A DNA stretch of 64,000 bases from Gemmatimonas aurantiaca (GCF_037190085.1 NZ_JBBCJO010000005.1:558001-622000); one strand, 5' to 3'. Shown: positions 25,500 to 35,253, counted from the stretch's first letter. Numbers and translations: made by a program. Notes: generated from the sequence alone by a model not told the origin.

Positions 25500-27079
25500 T
25501 GCGACGACGCGCCCCGCAAGGCATCGAGCAGCGCCGGACCGACCCGGGTGATGTCACCGGCGCCCATGGTCAGCACCACGTCACCTTCCCGCACGATGGT
25601 CCGCAGCGCATCGACCACTTCGGTGCGCGGCCCCCGCCACTGCACGATGTCGCCCGGAATGCGATCGGCGATGAGCGCCGAGGTCACCCCCGGCTCCGGC
25701 GTCTCGCGGGCCCCGTAGATGTCGCACAGCATGAGAACATCCGCTTCACGCAACGCGTCGGCAAACTCCTGCTGCAGATCGCGGGTGCGCGAATAGAGAT
25801 GCGGCTGGAAGGCCAGCACGAGACGACGGCCCGGAAAGGCATGACGGGCCGCGGCCAGCGTGGCCCGCACTTCGGTGGGGTGGTGGGCATAGTCGTCGAC
25901 CACGTCCACACCGGCGGCCTGTCCGAGACGCTGAAAGCGACGCTCCACGCCCCGGAACGCCGCGAGCCCCGGCGCCATCTGCGGTACGGTGCAGCCGAGC
26001 GCGAGTCCGGCACCGATCGCGGCGAGCGCGTTGCGCACATTGTGCACCCCGGGCACGGCCAGTGTGATCTCTCCCAGCGATTCTCCGTCGAACACCACCG
26101 TGAAGCGCGATCCCGACGCGTCGAGCGTGAGATCCCGCGCCACGAGACGGGCATCGGAGGCATGTGCCGACGGAGCGCTGCCCGGTGCGGTCGCCGAATA
26201 GGCGATGATCTCCCGGCTGCTCGCCACACGCAGCGCCATCGCGCCGGCGTCGTCGGCGCATCGCACCAGCGTGCACGCCTTCGACACGTACACTTCGAAC
26301 GTGCGTGTGATGTCGTCGATGTCGCGGTAGATGTCGAGATGATCGGCTTCGACGTTGAGTACCACGGCCACGGTGGGATCGAGCGCAAGGAACGACCGGT
26401 CGTACTCGTCGGCTTCGACCACGTACGTGTCACCGCCCAGTCGCAGATTGCCTTCCCATCGCCCTACGCGCCCACCCACCACGCCCGTGGGATCGCGGCC
26501 CGCGCTGCTCAACGCTTCGGTGGTCATCACGGTGGTGGTGGTCTTGCCATGCGTGCCCGCCACGCCGATGAGCGTGCCGCCACTCACCGCATCGGCCAGC
26601 GCTTCGGCCCGACGGATGATGGGAATGCCCGCCGCGCGCGCGGCCGCCATCTCGGGGTGGGTGGCTGGAATGGCCGACGAATACACCAGCGCCCGCGCAT
26701 GGGCCACCATCGCGGCGTCATGTGCCGACACCCGAACACCGAGCGCCGCGAGATCGGGCGCACCGGCGGGATTGGCATCGGTGCCCTGCACCGCCACACC
26801 CCGGCGCACCAGCAGTTCGGCCAGCGCGCTCATGCCCGCACCCGCGATACCGACAAAATGCACGGGCCGGGGATCATCGGTGGCGAGCAGCACCAGGCGC
26901 GACGCCGGAGTGCCGGCGTCGGCATCATCCGCGACGCGTTGGCTGTCCGGACGGACGTCGTTGGCTACATCGTTGGCTGCGCCTCTCGCTGCGTCTTTCG
27001 CTGCGTCCTGCGCCGCGTCGCTCATTGCGTCGCTCGCCGCTTCGTTTGCTGCGCTGTTTTCTGCGTCGTGGCCGGTCAT
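25496..27079 (-). CDS. murC: UDP-N-acetylmuramate-L-alanine ligase MurC with repetitive N-terminal extension
   Basis: Adds L-Ala to UDP-MurNAc in the cytosolic peptidoglycan pathway. The conserved protein starts at about residue 70 with VHFVGIAGAGMSALAELL. The ATP loop is GVAGTHGKTTTT, and downstream motifs include VEADEYDRSFL, LNVEADHLDIY and DDYAHHPTEV, typical of MurC. The first 45 or so residues are a Lys-poor, Ala/Asp-rich tract made of four-residue repeats (such as SDAAQDAAKDAARG) encoded by ten 12-bp units. At 527 aa it is longer than usual MurC (about 460-490). ATGA overlaps join it to murG and ftsQ. The extension might start at a later codon, but no good internal start is visible. 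Confidence 0.94.
   Translation of the reverse strand: MTGHDAENSAANEAASDAMSDAAQDAAKDAARGAANDVANDVRPDSQRVADDADAGTPASRLVLLATDDPRPVHFVGIAGAGMSALAELLVRRGVAVQGTDANPAGAPDLAALGVRVSAHDAAMVAHARALVYSSAIPATHPEMAAARAAGIPIIRRAEALADAVSGGTLIGVAGTHGKTTTTVMTTEALSSAGRDPTGVVGGRVGRWEGNLRLGGDTYVVEADEYDRSFLALDPTVAVVLNVEADHLDIYRDIDDITRTFEVYVSKACTLVRCADDAGAMALRVASSREIIAYSATAPGSAPSAHASDARLVARDLTLDASGSRFTVVFDGESLGEITLAVPGVHNVRNALAAIGAGLALGCTVPQMAPGLAAFRGVERRFQRLGQAAGVDVVDDYAHHPTEVRATLAAARHAFPGRRLVLAFQPHLYSRTRDLQQEFADALREADVLMLCDIYGARETPEPGVTSALIADRIPGDIVQWRGPRTEVVDALRTIVREGDVVLTMGAGDITRVGPALLDALRGASSH
26957..27076 (-). repeat. Degenerate 12-bp tandem repeat coding the MurC N-terminus
   Basis: Ten consecutive 12-bp units, such as GCGTCTTTCGCT, GCGTCCTGCGCC and GCGTCGCTCATT (plus-strand form), run from 26957 to 27076. 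Each keeps the frame and codes a tetrapeptide of the type (D/N)AA(x). The pattern suggests growth by replication slippage. Confidence 0.8.
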
Positions 27080-28239
27080 ACCTGCAAATATGGCGAAACG
27101 GCCGTGTCGAGCGGGGGAATCCCCGGCATGGGAATGCCCAGTATTCCGAGCAATGAGCGGGCGATGGCCTGGGCGGCATCGGGACGCGCGCGGTCCAGCA
27201 TCGCCGTACGCATGTGCTCGAGACGCGCCGGATCGGTCATCAGCGCGCGCACCTCGCTGTCGAGACGCGCCACCGAGAGTTCGCGTTGCGGAATGTGCAG
27301 CGCACCGCCCGATTGTGCGGTCGCGCGGGCGTTGTACGTCTGATGATCCTGCGCCGCGGTGGGCAATGGTACCAGCAACGCAGGAATACCCCAGGCACAG
27401 AGCTCGGCGATGGACATCGCCCCGGCGCGGGCCACCGCCACATCGGCCACCGCATAGGCCTCGGTGATGGGCGAGAGATAGGGGCGCACCCGCACCCGCG
27501 CGCTCTCCCGATCAAGCCACGCGGCGGCCTGCTGCCGGCCCGTGGACCAGACGAGACACACCCGCTCCGGCAGCCCCAGGTCGATCCATGCGGCGATGAT
27601 CTCGTTGATCGCGCGCGCCCCCTGACTGCCCCCCATCACCAGAACGACAAACGCATCCTCCGGCAGCGCCCAGCGCGCACGGGCCTCGGCGCGCGTCGGA
27701 CGAATCGCCGGCGGCGGTTCGATGGGGCATCCCAGTGGCAGAACCTCAGTGCGTGTGCCGGGCGAGAGACGTTGCCGCGCCTCGGGAAACCCCAGATAGA
27801 TGGCCCGTGCCCCATGTGCAAACGCGCGCGTGGTCAATCCGGGATGACTGTCGGGCTCGTGCAGCATGGTGGGGATGCCGTGGGCGCGTGCCCACGCGAG
27901 CGCCACGCCGGCGGCATATCCTCCCGTGCCCACGACGGCGCGGGGTGGCTCACTGCGCGACAGCGCGGAGATCGCGCGCCACGCACTCACGGCACCCACC
28001 AGCGTGCGCCAGTTGTTCCACGGCGTACGTCGATACAGCGGATGCAGATCCAGCAACGTGTGGGCGAACTCCGTGCCGGGCAGGATCTCACGCTCGATGC
28101 CCCGCTGAGCGCCGATGAAATGCGGCACCACCTGCGGTGCGAGCCGGACCACGGCGCGCGCGATGGCCAGCCCGGGGTAGAGATGTCCTCCGGTGCCACC
28201 ACCCGCGAAGTAGATACGCGTGGACTCCGACGCGGTCAT
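27076..28239 (-). CDS. murG: UDP-GlcNAc:lipid I N-acetylglucosaminyltransferase MurG
   Basis: Membrane-associated GT28 enzyme that converts lipid I to lipid II. The 387-aa protein has the N-domain glycine loop FAGGGTGGHLYPGLAIA, a second loop VGTGGYAAGVAL, and the C-domain UDP-GlcNAc site VMGGSQGARAINE and RAGAMSIAELCAWG. The start is the ATG giving MTASESTRIYF. A 62-nt gap follows ftsW, the longest gap inside the dcw run. It overlaps murC by 4 nt. Confidence 0.95.
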   Translation of the reverse strand: MTASESTRIYFAGGGTGGHLYPGLAIARAVVRLAPQVVPHFIGAQRGIEREILPGTEFAHTLLDLHPLYRRTPWNNWRTLVGAVSAWRAISALSRSEPPRAVVGTGGYAAGVALAWARAHGIPTMLHEPDSHPGLTTRAFAHGARAIYLGFPEARQRLSPGTRTEVLPLGCPIEPPPAIRPTRAEARARWALPEDAFVVLVMGGSQGARAINEIIAAWIDLGLPERVCLVWSTGRQQAAAWLDRESARVRVRPYLSPITEAYAVADVAVARAGAMSIAELCAWGIPALLVPLPTAAQDHQTYNARATAQSGGALHIPQRELSVARLDSEVRALMTDPARLEHMRTAMLDRARPDAAQAIARSLLGILGIPMPGIPPLDTAVSPYLQV

Positions 28240-28301
28240 ACCGCCGTCACGGCGCGGGCGGTGAGGTCATGATCACGGCGCATCGCGATGTCATCGCGTG
28301 C

Positions 28302-29519
28302 TCATCGTGCAGTCATGACCGGATCACCGGCGGGGACCGACACCAGCGGATCGGTGGCCGATGTACCGAAGACCCGCTCCCGCATGCTGCCGATGTTGAC
28401 GAGAATGCCCGTCATGGCCAGCGTGAGCACGAGATTGGACCGGCCGTACGAAACGAACGGCAACGTCAACCCGGTGTTGGGCAACAACCGGATCACCACC
28501 CCCAGGTGGATGAACGCGGTGAACACCGTGGTGAAGGTGAGTCCGATGGCCAGCAAGGTCAGATACGAGGATCGTGCCTGTCGGGCGATGCGGAAGCCCA
28601 GCCATCCGTACAGCGCAAACGCGAGCGTGAGACCGGCCACCCCGATGAAGCCGAACTCCTCGCCCACGATGGATCCGATGAAGTCGTTGTACGCCAGCGG
28701 CAACCAGCCGCGCTGCTGATTCCCCTGACCAAAACCCACGCCCACGAGTCCGCCGGCACCCACGGCCACGAGCGACTGATACTGCTGATCATTCACCGGA
28801 GAGCTGCGTGACTGATCGCGCCCGTCGTCGTGCAGAAAGCTCTCCACGCGGGCACGCACGTACGCGCTCTGTGAGGCCTGATATCCCACCAGCAACAGTC
28901 CTACGATGCCGAACAGCAGGAAATGCGACACCCGGGCTCCACCCACGAACAACAGCACGGCCATCAGGAGACAGAACATCATCGCCACCGACAGATCCGG
29001 CTCGAGTGCGGCCAGCACACTGAGCGCGCCGATGACCACGACGAAGGGCAACAGTCCCTTGCCCAGTCGCCGCACCATCGTGCCCTTCTTCACCAGCAGC
29101 ATCGGTGTCCACACGAGAATGGCGAACTTCGCCAGCTCCGATGGCTGGATGGATCCGCCGAACAGATACCGACGCGAACCATACACCCGCGTGGAGATGC
29201 TTTCGGTGCCCGGCAGGATGATCACGAGCATCAGCAGCAGACTGATGCCCATGATGGGCCACGCCCACCCGCGCCATCGTTCGGCGTCCATCTTGGCGAA
29301 GATCGCGAAGGCCACGATGCCGGCCACCACACCGGTGGCCTGACGCAACACGAAAAAATGCCCCGGGCTACCGGCCGACAGCGCCTGCAGCGCACTGGCG
29401 CTGTACAACACGGCCAATCCGAAACACACCAGCACCGCGGTCACGAGCAGCAGGGCACGGGCTTCGAGGCCCATGCGCCAGCGTTCACGCACGCCTGCCT
29501 GGATGGCCGGTGCCGTCAC
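28302..29519 (-). CDS. ftsW: Septal peptidoglycan polymerase FtsW
   Basis: SEDS-family glycosyltransferase/lipid II-handling integral membrane protein, 405 aa and about ten TM helices. Typical signatures are ILPGTESISTRVYGSRRYLF, SIQPSELAKFAILVW, QGNQQRGWLPLAYNDFI and GLTLPFVSYGRSNLVL. The conserved Asp of TM7 family motifs and the E in EEFGFIGV are present. Its start overlaps the murD stop by 4 nt. The partner transpeptidase FtsI is upstream in the same operon. Confidence 0.94.
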   Translation of the reverse strand: MTAPAIQAGVRERWRMGLEARALLLVTAVLVCFGLAVLYSASALQALSAGSPGHFFVLRQATGVVAGIVAFAIFAKMDAERWRGWAWPIMGISLLLMLVIILPGTESISTRVYGSRRYLFGGSIQPSELAKFAILVWTPMLLVKKGTMVRRLGKGLLPFVVVIGALSVLAALEPDLSVAMMFCLLMAVLLFVGGARVSHFLLFGIVGLLLVGYQASQSAYVRARVESFLHDDGRDQSRSSPVNDQQYQSLVAVGAGGLVGVGFGQGNQQRGWLPLAYNDFIGSIVGEEFGFIGVAGLTLAFALYGWLGFRIARQARSSYLTLLAIGLTFTTVFTAFIHLGVVIRLLPNTGLTLPFVSYGRSNLVLTLAMTGILVNIGSMRERVFGTSATDPLVSVPAGDPVMTAR

Positions 29520-31063
29520 GTCAACGACTCCGCGAGCCGCGCGAACTCGCGTCCGCGTTCCTCGTAGTTGGTGAACATGTCGTAACTCGAACAGGCGGGT
29601 GACAGCAGCACCACATCGCCCGGCGCCGCCAACGCCCGTGCCCGTGCCATCACGTCGGCGAACGACGCCGAGGGCATCGCTTCCACCGGGACGGTGCTGG
29701 CGAGCGCCTCACGCAGATCGCCCACGATATGACCGGTGGCCTCACCGTAGGCCAGCACCACCTTCGCCACACGCTGCAGTTCGGGCACCAGCGCCGTGTA
29801 CGGTTCTCCCTTGTGACGTCCGCCCAGCAGCACGATGGTGGGACGGGTCATGCCCGCCAGCGCCACCAGGGTGGATGCCACATTGGTGGCCTTGGAATCG
29901 TCGAGCCACAACAGCCCATTCCGATCGACCACCGGTTCCAACCGGTGCGGCGGTGCGCGGAAGGTGCTCACGGCCTCGGCCAGTTGCGCACGCGCCTGCG
30001 GTGTGGTGTGCGCGGCATCGGCCACCATGACCGCGAGCACGGCGGCGAGTACGTTCGCGACATTGTGATCACCCGTGAGCGTCACCCGATCGCGCGGCAT
30101 GAATGGCGCGCCGAGCACGTGCAGCATGCCGGTGTCACGATCGTACCAGGCGTCCACGCCCGTGGCCTGCTGCGTGGAAAACCGGTAACACGTCCCGGCA
30201 ACTCCCTGCATCATGAGCCGCACGGCGTCGTTGTCCGCGGTGACGACCCATCTGGACTGTGGCACGGCATTGAGAAAGAGCCGTTCCTTGTCGGCGTAGT
30301 ACTCGTCGACGTCTGTGTACCGATCGAGATGATCGGGGCTCAACGTGGTCAGCACGCCCACGTCGGGATAGAGCCCCGGCGTGTCGTGCAGTTGAAACGA
30401 CGACATCTCGAGCGCGGCCCAGGCAGGCGGCTTGTCCTGCAATGCCAGCGCCGACACCGGCGTGCCGATGTTGCCCACGTCGGCCGCATCGAGCCCCAGG
30501 GCCCGCAACAGATGACCGATGAGCGCCGTGGTCGTGGTCTTGCCGTTCGTGCCGGTGACAGCGATGTAGTGCAACGCCGGCTGCAGCCGCAGGGCGATCT
30601 CCACCTCGCCCACCACCGGCACGCCGGCAGCACGCGCGGCCTGCAACGGCGCGGCCGTGGGTGGCACCCCAGGGCTGGCCACCACCACGGCCGCCTGCGC
30701 GATGCGCGCCAGATCGTGCGTGCCCACATCCACGTCGACACCCTCGGCACGCAATCGTTCCGCGTCCCGCTGCACCGCCTCCCCCGACGATCGGTCGGAG
30801 GCGTAGACACGCAATCCCCCACGTCGCAGCAGACGCGCGGCCGCCACACCACTGCGACCCAATCCGATCACGGCAAACTCGCCCGTGTGTTCGGCCAGCC
30901 GGAGGGCCACCACCTGAGCCACCGTGCGGGCTGCCGACTGCACGGCGGCACGTGTTTCTGCACGTGTCTCTGCACGTGTTTCGGTACGCGCCTCGGCATG
31001 CGTCTCAGCACGCGCCCCGGCCTGTGCCGAAGTCCCTGGCGACGACGTGGAATCGATGGTCAT
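29516..31063 (-). CDS. murD: UDP-N-acetylmuramoyl-L-alanine-D-glutamate ligase MurD with repetitive N-terminal extension
   Basis: Adds D-Glu to UDP-MurNAc-L-Ala. The conserved N-domain begins around residue 60 with FAVIGLGRSGVAAARLL. The ATP loop is AVTGTNGKTTTTALIG; further motifs are SPDHLDRY and WLDDSKATNVAST. At 515 aa it is about 60 residues longer than usual. The extra N-terminus contains six four-residue repeats (AETH, AEAR, TETR, AETR, AETR and a related copy) encoded by 12-bp tandem units at 30949-31020. Start ATG 31063 is 16 nt after the mraY stop. Confidence 0.94.
   Translation of the reverse strand: MTIDSTSSPGTSAQAGARAETHAEARTETRAETRAETRAAVQSAARTVAQVVALRLAEHTGEFAVIGLGRSGVAAARLLRRGGLRVYASDRSSGEAVQRDAERLRAEGVDVDVGTHDLARIAQAAVVVASPGVPPTAAPLQAARAAGVPVVGEVEIALRLQPALHYIAVTGTNGKTTTTALIGHLLRALGLDAADVGNIGTPVSALALQDKPPAWAALEMSSFQLHDTPGLYPDVGVLTTLSPDHLDRYTDVDEYYADKERLFLNAVPQSRWVVTADNDAVRLMMQGVAGTCYRFSTQQATGVDAWYDRDTGMLHVLGAPFMPRDRVTLTGDHNVANVLAAVLAVMVADAAHTTPQARAQLAEAVSTFRAPPHRLEPVVDRNGLLWLDDSKATNVASTLVALAGMTRPTIVLLGGRHKGEPYTALVPELQRVAKVVLAYGEATGHIVGDLREALASTVPVEAMPSASFADVMARARALAAPGDVVLLSPACSSYDMFTNYEERGREFARLAESLT
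30949..31020 (-). repeat. 12-bp tandem repeat coding the MurD N-terminus
   Basis: Six in-frame 12-bp units: CACGTGTTTCTG, CACGTGTCTCTG, CACGTGTTTCGG, TACGCGCCTCGG, CATGCGTCTCAG and CACGCGCCCCGG (plus-strand form). They code AETR-type tetrapeptides ahead of the conserved MurD fold. Confidence 0.85.
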
Positions 31064-31079
31064 CGGACGCGTGAGCCGG

Positions 31080-32222
31080 TCAGCGCAGCTTGAGCGTGCT
31101 GAGCGCCAGAATGGCGCACAGGATGCCGATGATCCAGAAGCGCACCACCACCTGCGTCTCGGGCCAGCCGATCATCTCGAAATGATGATGCAATGGCGCC
31201 CGCCTGAAGACGCGATGTTTCTGCGCATACTCGAGCCCGTAACGCTTGCGGCGATACTTGAACACACTGCGCTGCAGAATCACCGACACCGTTTCGGCGA
31301 AGAACACGGCGCCCACGAAGAGCAGCAGGAATTCGCTCTTGAGCAGAATGGCGATGGCGCCCACGGCACCGCCGAGTGCCAGCGAACCCGTGTCGCCCAT
31401 GAAGACCTGCGCGGGGTGGGCATTGTACCACAGGAAGCCGATGCAGGCTCCCACCACGGCCGCGCAGAACACGGTCAGTTCGCCGGCGCCGCGCAGATAG
31501 AACACCTGCAGATACGCGCTGGTGTCCACACGACCCAGGAGGTAGGCGAACAACCCCAGCGTCAGCACCGCGATGGCGACGAGTCCGGAGGACAGTCCAT
31601 CGAGTCCATCGGTGAGATTCACGGCGTTGCTCACACCGGTGAGAATGAACGTCACCCAGGGAATGTAGAGCCACGCCGCCCAGGCCACGGCCGGCACCAC
31701 GAGCACGTACTTGAAGAATGGCAGGGTCGTGCTCGCGCCAGGCAACGTGGAAATCGGCGACAGCAGGAGGTACGTGCCCAGACCGAGTCCACAGAGCACC
31801 TGTCCGGCGAGCTTGTAACGCTCCACCAGGCCTTCGTTCTTCCGGCCCTCGCGCTTCTGCTTGAGCTTGAGATAGTCGTCGAGAAAACCGATCACCCCCA
31901 TCCACGCCGTCACGGCCAGAGCCAGCAACACATAACGGTTGCTGAGACGGGACCAGAGCAGCACGGGCGCGAAGGTCGCGGCCAGGATGATGAGTCCACC
32001 CATGGTGGGTGTCGTGCCTTTGCCGGCGTGCGTGTCGGGTGTGCCTTCACGCACCACCTGGTGCACGGCCATCGCCCGCAATCGTCGGATGATGGCGGGA
32101 CCGAGAATGAAACAGACCAGCAACGCCGTCACGAAAGCCGCGGCGGCGCGGAACGTGATGTAGTTCAGGAGATTGAACAGGCGCACGTCGCGCGCCAGCG
32201 GCTGGAGCAGATAATAGAGCAC
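31080..32222 (-). CDS. mraY: Phospho-N-acetylmuramoyl-pentapeptide transferase MraY
   Basis: Integral membrane enzyme that makes lipid I, 380 aa with about ten TM segments. Signatures include GTPTMGGLIIL-like TTPTMGGLIILAA, the paired Asp motif GFLDDYLKLK, the Mg-site NAVNLTDGLDGL and the loop APLHHHFEMIGWPE, all diagnostic. The start is GTG 32222 (VLYYLLQPLARD); TAGTG overlaps the murF stop by one base. A longer upstream frame exists but runs through murF and is not used. Confidence 0.95.
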   Translation of the reverse strand: MLYYLLQPLARDVRLFNLLNYITFRAAAAFVTALLVCFILGPAIIRRLRAMAVHQVVREGTPDTHAGKGTTPTMGGLIILAATFAPVLLWSRLSNRYVLLALAVTAWMGVIGFLDDYLKLKQKREGRKNEGLVERYKLAGQVLCGLGLGTYLLLSPISTLPGASTTLPFFKYVLVVPAVAWAAWLYIPWVTFILTGVSNAVNLTDGLDGLSSGLVAIAVLTLGLFAYLLGRVDTSAYLQVFYLRGAGELTVFCAAVVGACIGFLWYNAHPAQVFMGDTGSLALGGAVGAIAILLKSEFLLLFVGAVFFAETVSVILQRSVFKYRRKRYGLEYAQKHRVFRRAPLHHHFEMIGWPETQVVVRFWIIGILCAILALSTLKLR

Positions 32223-33670
32223 TAGGTCGTGGCCCAGGTGGTGAGCTGGGGGAGAAGACGCTCCAGACGCACGCCACGCGAGGCCTTGAGCAGAATGACG
32301 GCATTGCGCGCCAGTCGCGGTTGAGCAAGCTGCCACGCCCGTTCGGGATCGTCGGCCGTGATCACCCGGGCGTTCCCGGTGTTCACAGTGATGTTTCCGT
32401 CGGTGCCGGCGATCGCGTGGAACGCGGCATCGAACTCGCCCACGCCCACGATGAGATCGGCCGACGACGCGAGCGCGGCACGGGCGATGGCTTCGTGCTG
32501 CGCAGCGGCGTGTGCCCCAAGTTCCCGCATGGTGCCCAGGATGGCCACGCGCTGACGTCCGGCACCCACCCCATCCAGCAACGCCAGCGCGGCCCGCATG
32601 GAGGGTGGGTTCGCGTTGTAGGCATCGTTGATGATCGTGGCCTGTCCGATGGTCTCCCAGACCCCGCGCATGTTGGGAACGGGCATCGTGGCCATGCCGG
32701 CCGCCGCGCTTTCGAGCGACGCGCCACAGGCGCGCGCAACAGCCACGGCCAGCATCGCATTGGCCGCCTGATGCGCGCCACGCAACGGGAGCGTGAAGTG
32801 CACACCGTCCACATCGAACCACGGACGACCTTCGTCGTCGAGCCCCCACGCACTCGGCATGACCTGTGCATCGGTCAGTCCGGCCGTGACCACGGCCTGC
32901 GCACGGTCTCCGGCGAGTGTGACCACCTCGGGGTGTGCCGCAGGTGCCACGGCCAGGGTGACACCGTGAAACACCTCGCACTCCTCGCGCAGCACGCCCG
33001 ACAGATCACCCAGCCCTTCGAGATGCTCCTCGCCGATGCTGGTGAGGACCGCCACGTCCGGTGCGGCGATCGCGCGCAACGTGGCCACTTCGCCGGGTGC
33101 ATTGGTGCCCAGCTCCACCACGGCGATGTCCGCGTGTGAAGAAATGGCCAGCAACGTGAGCGGCACGCCGATGAGATTGTTGAGATTGCCCGCCGTGGCG
33201 TGCACCTCGAACGTGCCACGCAGTGCGGCCCGGAGCAGTTCCTTGGTGCTGGTCTTGCCGTTCGATCCGGCCACGGCAATGACACTGCGTCCCCACGCCT
33301 TGCGCCAGGCGGTGGCCAGCTGGCCTAGTGCAACCAGCGTATCCGGCACGACATAGACCGGCAGCCCCAGTCCCACGGCCGGGAGTGGATCGCTCACCAC
33401 GAACGCCGCGGCACCGGCATCACGCGCCTGCGCCAGGAAATCGTGCGCGTCGAACCGCTCGCCGCGCAGCGCAACGAAGACATCGCCACGGACCAGATGC
33501 CGCGTGTCGGTGGAGACACCGGCGAGAGGCATCGGCATGGAAGGACCGGTGCCCAGCGCCGCGGCCACGCGCTCGAAGGTCCAGTAGGGATGCGCCCGTT
33601 CCGGCGCAATCGCAGGGACCGCCGCGAAGGCTGTCCCCGCCATCGTGAACGGCGTCGTGCCTGATGTCAT
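32222..33670 (-). CDS. murF: UDP-MurNAc-tripeptide-D-alanyl-D-alanine ligase MurF
   Basis: Adds D-Ala-D-Ala to the UDP-MurNAc tripeptide. The 482-aa protein has an N domain (about 25-105; GVSTDTRHLVRGDVFVAL), the ATP loop AVAGSNGKTSTKELLRAAL, the HATAGNLNNLIGVP motif and IINDAYNANPPSMRAAL, which is specific for MurF. No ddl gene is in this cluster. It overlaps murE by 4 nt (ATGA) and mraY by one base. Confidence 0.95.
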   Translation of the reverse strand: MTSGTTPFTMAGTAFAAVPAIAPERAHPYWTFERVAAALGTGPSMPMPLAGVSTDTRHLVRGDVFVALRGERFDAHDFLAQARDAGAAAFVVSDPLPAVGLGLPVYVVPDTLVALGQLATAWRKAWGRSVIAVAGSNGKTSTKELLRAALRGTFEVHATAGNLNNLIGVPLTLLAISSHADIAVVELGTNAPGEVATLRAIAAPDVAVLTSIGEEHLEGLGDLSGVLREECEVFHGVTLAVAPAAHPEVVTLAGDRAQAVVTAGLTDAQVMPSAWGLDDEGRPWFDVDGVHFTLPLRGAHQAANAMLAVAVARACGASLESAAAGMATMPVPNMRGVWETIGQATIINDAYNANPPSMRAALALLDGVGAGRQRVAILGTMRELGAHAAAQHEAIARAALASSADLIVGVGEFDAAFHAIAGTDGNITVNTGNARVITADDPERAWQLAQPRLARNAVILLKASRGVRLERLLPQLTTWATT

Positions 33671-35253
33671 GTGGCGTTCATCCCGGGTTCGCGGGCAGAG
33701 TCCCGAGCGGATTCATGGACCAGCTCCTGTACGATTTCCTGCACGATCTGACGCTCGTCGAACGGATAGGCCGTGGTGCCGCGGATCTGATATGTTTCGT
33801 GTCCCTTGCCGGCCAGCACCACCACGTCGTGCGGTGCGGCGAGACGCAACGCGGCAGCGATGGCTTCGCGCCGATCGACGATGCGCAGATGATCGGTGCG
33901 GGTCATGCCGGCTTCGATGTCATCGAGAATCTGTCCGGGATCTTCCGTGCGGGGATTGTCGCTTGTGACGATGGTCACATCGGCGAGCCGTTCCGCGATC
34001 GCGCCCATCACCGGCCGTTTTCCGCGATCCCGGTCGCCTCCACATCCGAAGAGCACGATCAGACGGCTGGGTGCCCCGTCGGGACGCGTCGTGAACGGGC
34101 GGACCGCTTCCAATGCACGCTCGAGCGCATCGGGAGTGTGCGCGTAGTCGCGCAACACGGTGGGCGCGGTGTGCAGACGTTCGAGACGGCCCGGCACCTG
34201 CGGAGCCTGTGACAGCTTCATGGCGATCTCGGCAACCGTCAGGCCAAGCGCTTCCGCCGCGGCGGCGGCGCCCAGTGCGTTGGCGACGTTGAAATCGCCG
34301 ATGAGTGGCAGCGACACCTCGTGCTGTCCCATCGGGGTCGTCAGTGTGAAACGGCTGCCCGTCGCGCCGAACACCACATCGCGTGCACGCACATCGGCAT
34401 CGGCTGCGGTGCCGAACAGGACCCGCCGAACCGGTCCGTTCACGCCGCGCCACGCGGGATCATCTCCGTTGAAACAGGCCACGCCATCCGGAGCCAGCAG
34501 CGCCAGCAACTCCAGCTTGGCGTCACGATAGGCGTCCATCGTGCCGTGATAGTCCAGATGATCGCGTGTGAGATTGGTGAACACGGCCGCGGCGAACAGC
34601 ACACCGTCCACACGATGCTGATGGAGCGCATGCGAACTCGTCTCCATCGACACGGTCTTCACGCCGCGATCCACCAGGAGACGCAACAGCCGCTGCAACT
34701 CCACCGGCCCCGGTGTGGTGAGTCCCTGTCCGCCGGGCACTTCCACGCCGACGCTGCCCAGCAGCACCCCCAGCGTACCGATCGATGCCGCCGGTCGCTC
34801 CGCGCTGTCGAGAAGATGCCGCAACAGCCCCACGGTCGTGGTCTTGCCGTTGGTACCGGTCACCGCCACCAGGGTGAGCGATCGCGCGGGCCAGTCGTGA
34901 AAGGCGGCCGCCGCGATCGCCGCACTGCGCCGTCCGTCCTGCACCACCAGGGCGGGCACACCTTCCGCCAGCGCGGCATCGCGGTTCTCCACGATGAACA
35001 GGGTGGCGCCGGCTTCACGTGCCTTCGGCAGCCAGGCATGGCCATCCTGCGTGGCCCCCTGCACCGCCAGAAACGCCGATCCGGGCGTGACACGCCGGCT
35101 GTCGTCGACCAGATCGAAGACGGCGTCGGGTGGCGTACCGACGATCCCGTGCAGCTGACCGGCTTCACGCAGCGCATCGACGAGCCGGGACACGGGCACT
35201 GGCCGCATGCGGGCAGCGGTGGCGGATGGGGAAGCGGATGTCGTCGCAGTCAT
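33667..35253 (-). CDS. murE: UDP-MurNAc-L-alanyl-D-glutamate ligase MurE (2,6-diaminopimelate-adding type likely)
   Basis: Adds the third stem-peptide residue. The 528-aa protein shows DDSRRVTPGSAFLAVQG in the N domain, ATP loop AVTGTNGKTTTVGLLRHLL and LTRDHLDYHGTMDAYRDAK. The amino-acid-binding stretch SDNPRTEDP matches the DNPR motif associated with meso-diaminopimelate selection, which supports an A1-gamma type wall. It overlaps ftsI and murF by 4 nt each. Confidence 0.94.
   Translation of the reverse strand: MTATTSASPSATAARMRPVPVSRLVDALREAGQLHGIVGTPPDAVFDLVDDSRRVTPGSAFLAVQGATQDGHAWLPKAREAGATLFIVENRDAALAEGVPALVVQDGRRSAAIAAAAFHDWPARSLTLVAVTGTNGKTTTVGLLRHLLDSAERPAASIGTLGVLLGSVGVEVPGGQGLTTPGPVELQRLLRLLVDRGVKTVSMETSSHALHQHRVDGVLFAAAVFTNLTRDHLDYHGTMDAYRDAKLELLALLAPDGVACFNGDDPAWRGVNGPVRRVLFGTAADADVRARDVVFGATGSRFTLTTPMGQHEVSLPLIGDFNVANALGAAAAAEALGLTVAEIAMKLSQAPQVPGRLERLHTAPTVLRDYAHTPDALERALEAVRPFTTRPDGAPSRLIVLFGCGGDRDRGKRPVMGAIAERLADVTIVTSDNPRTEDPGQILDDIEAGMTRTDHLRIVDRREAIAAALRLAAPHDVVVLAGKGHETYQIRGTTAYPFDERQIVQEIVQELVHESARDSAREPGMNAT

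Noticed and set aside
26957..27076. CRISPR-like array at the murC repeats (also 30949-31020)
   Set aside because: Units are contiguous 12-mers with no spacers and stay in frame with the coding sequence; no cas genes are present.
31080..32981. A 633-residue mraY start upstream inside murF
   Set aside because: The extra 250 residues are Arg/Gly/His-rich antisense-like frame noise within murF; the GTG at 32222 gives the normal MraY length.
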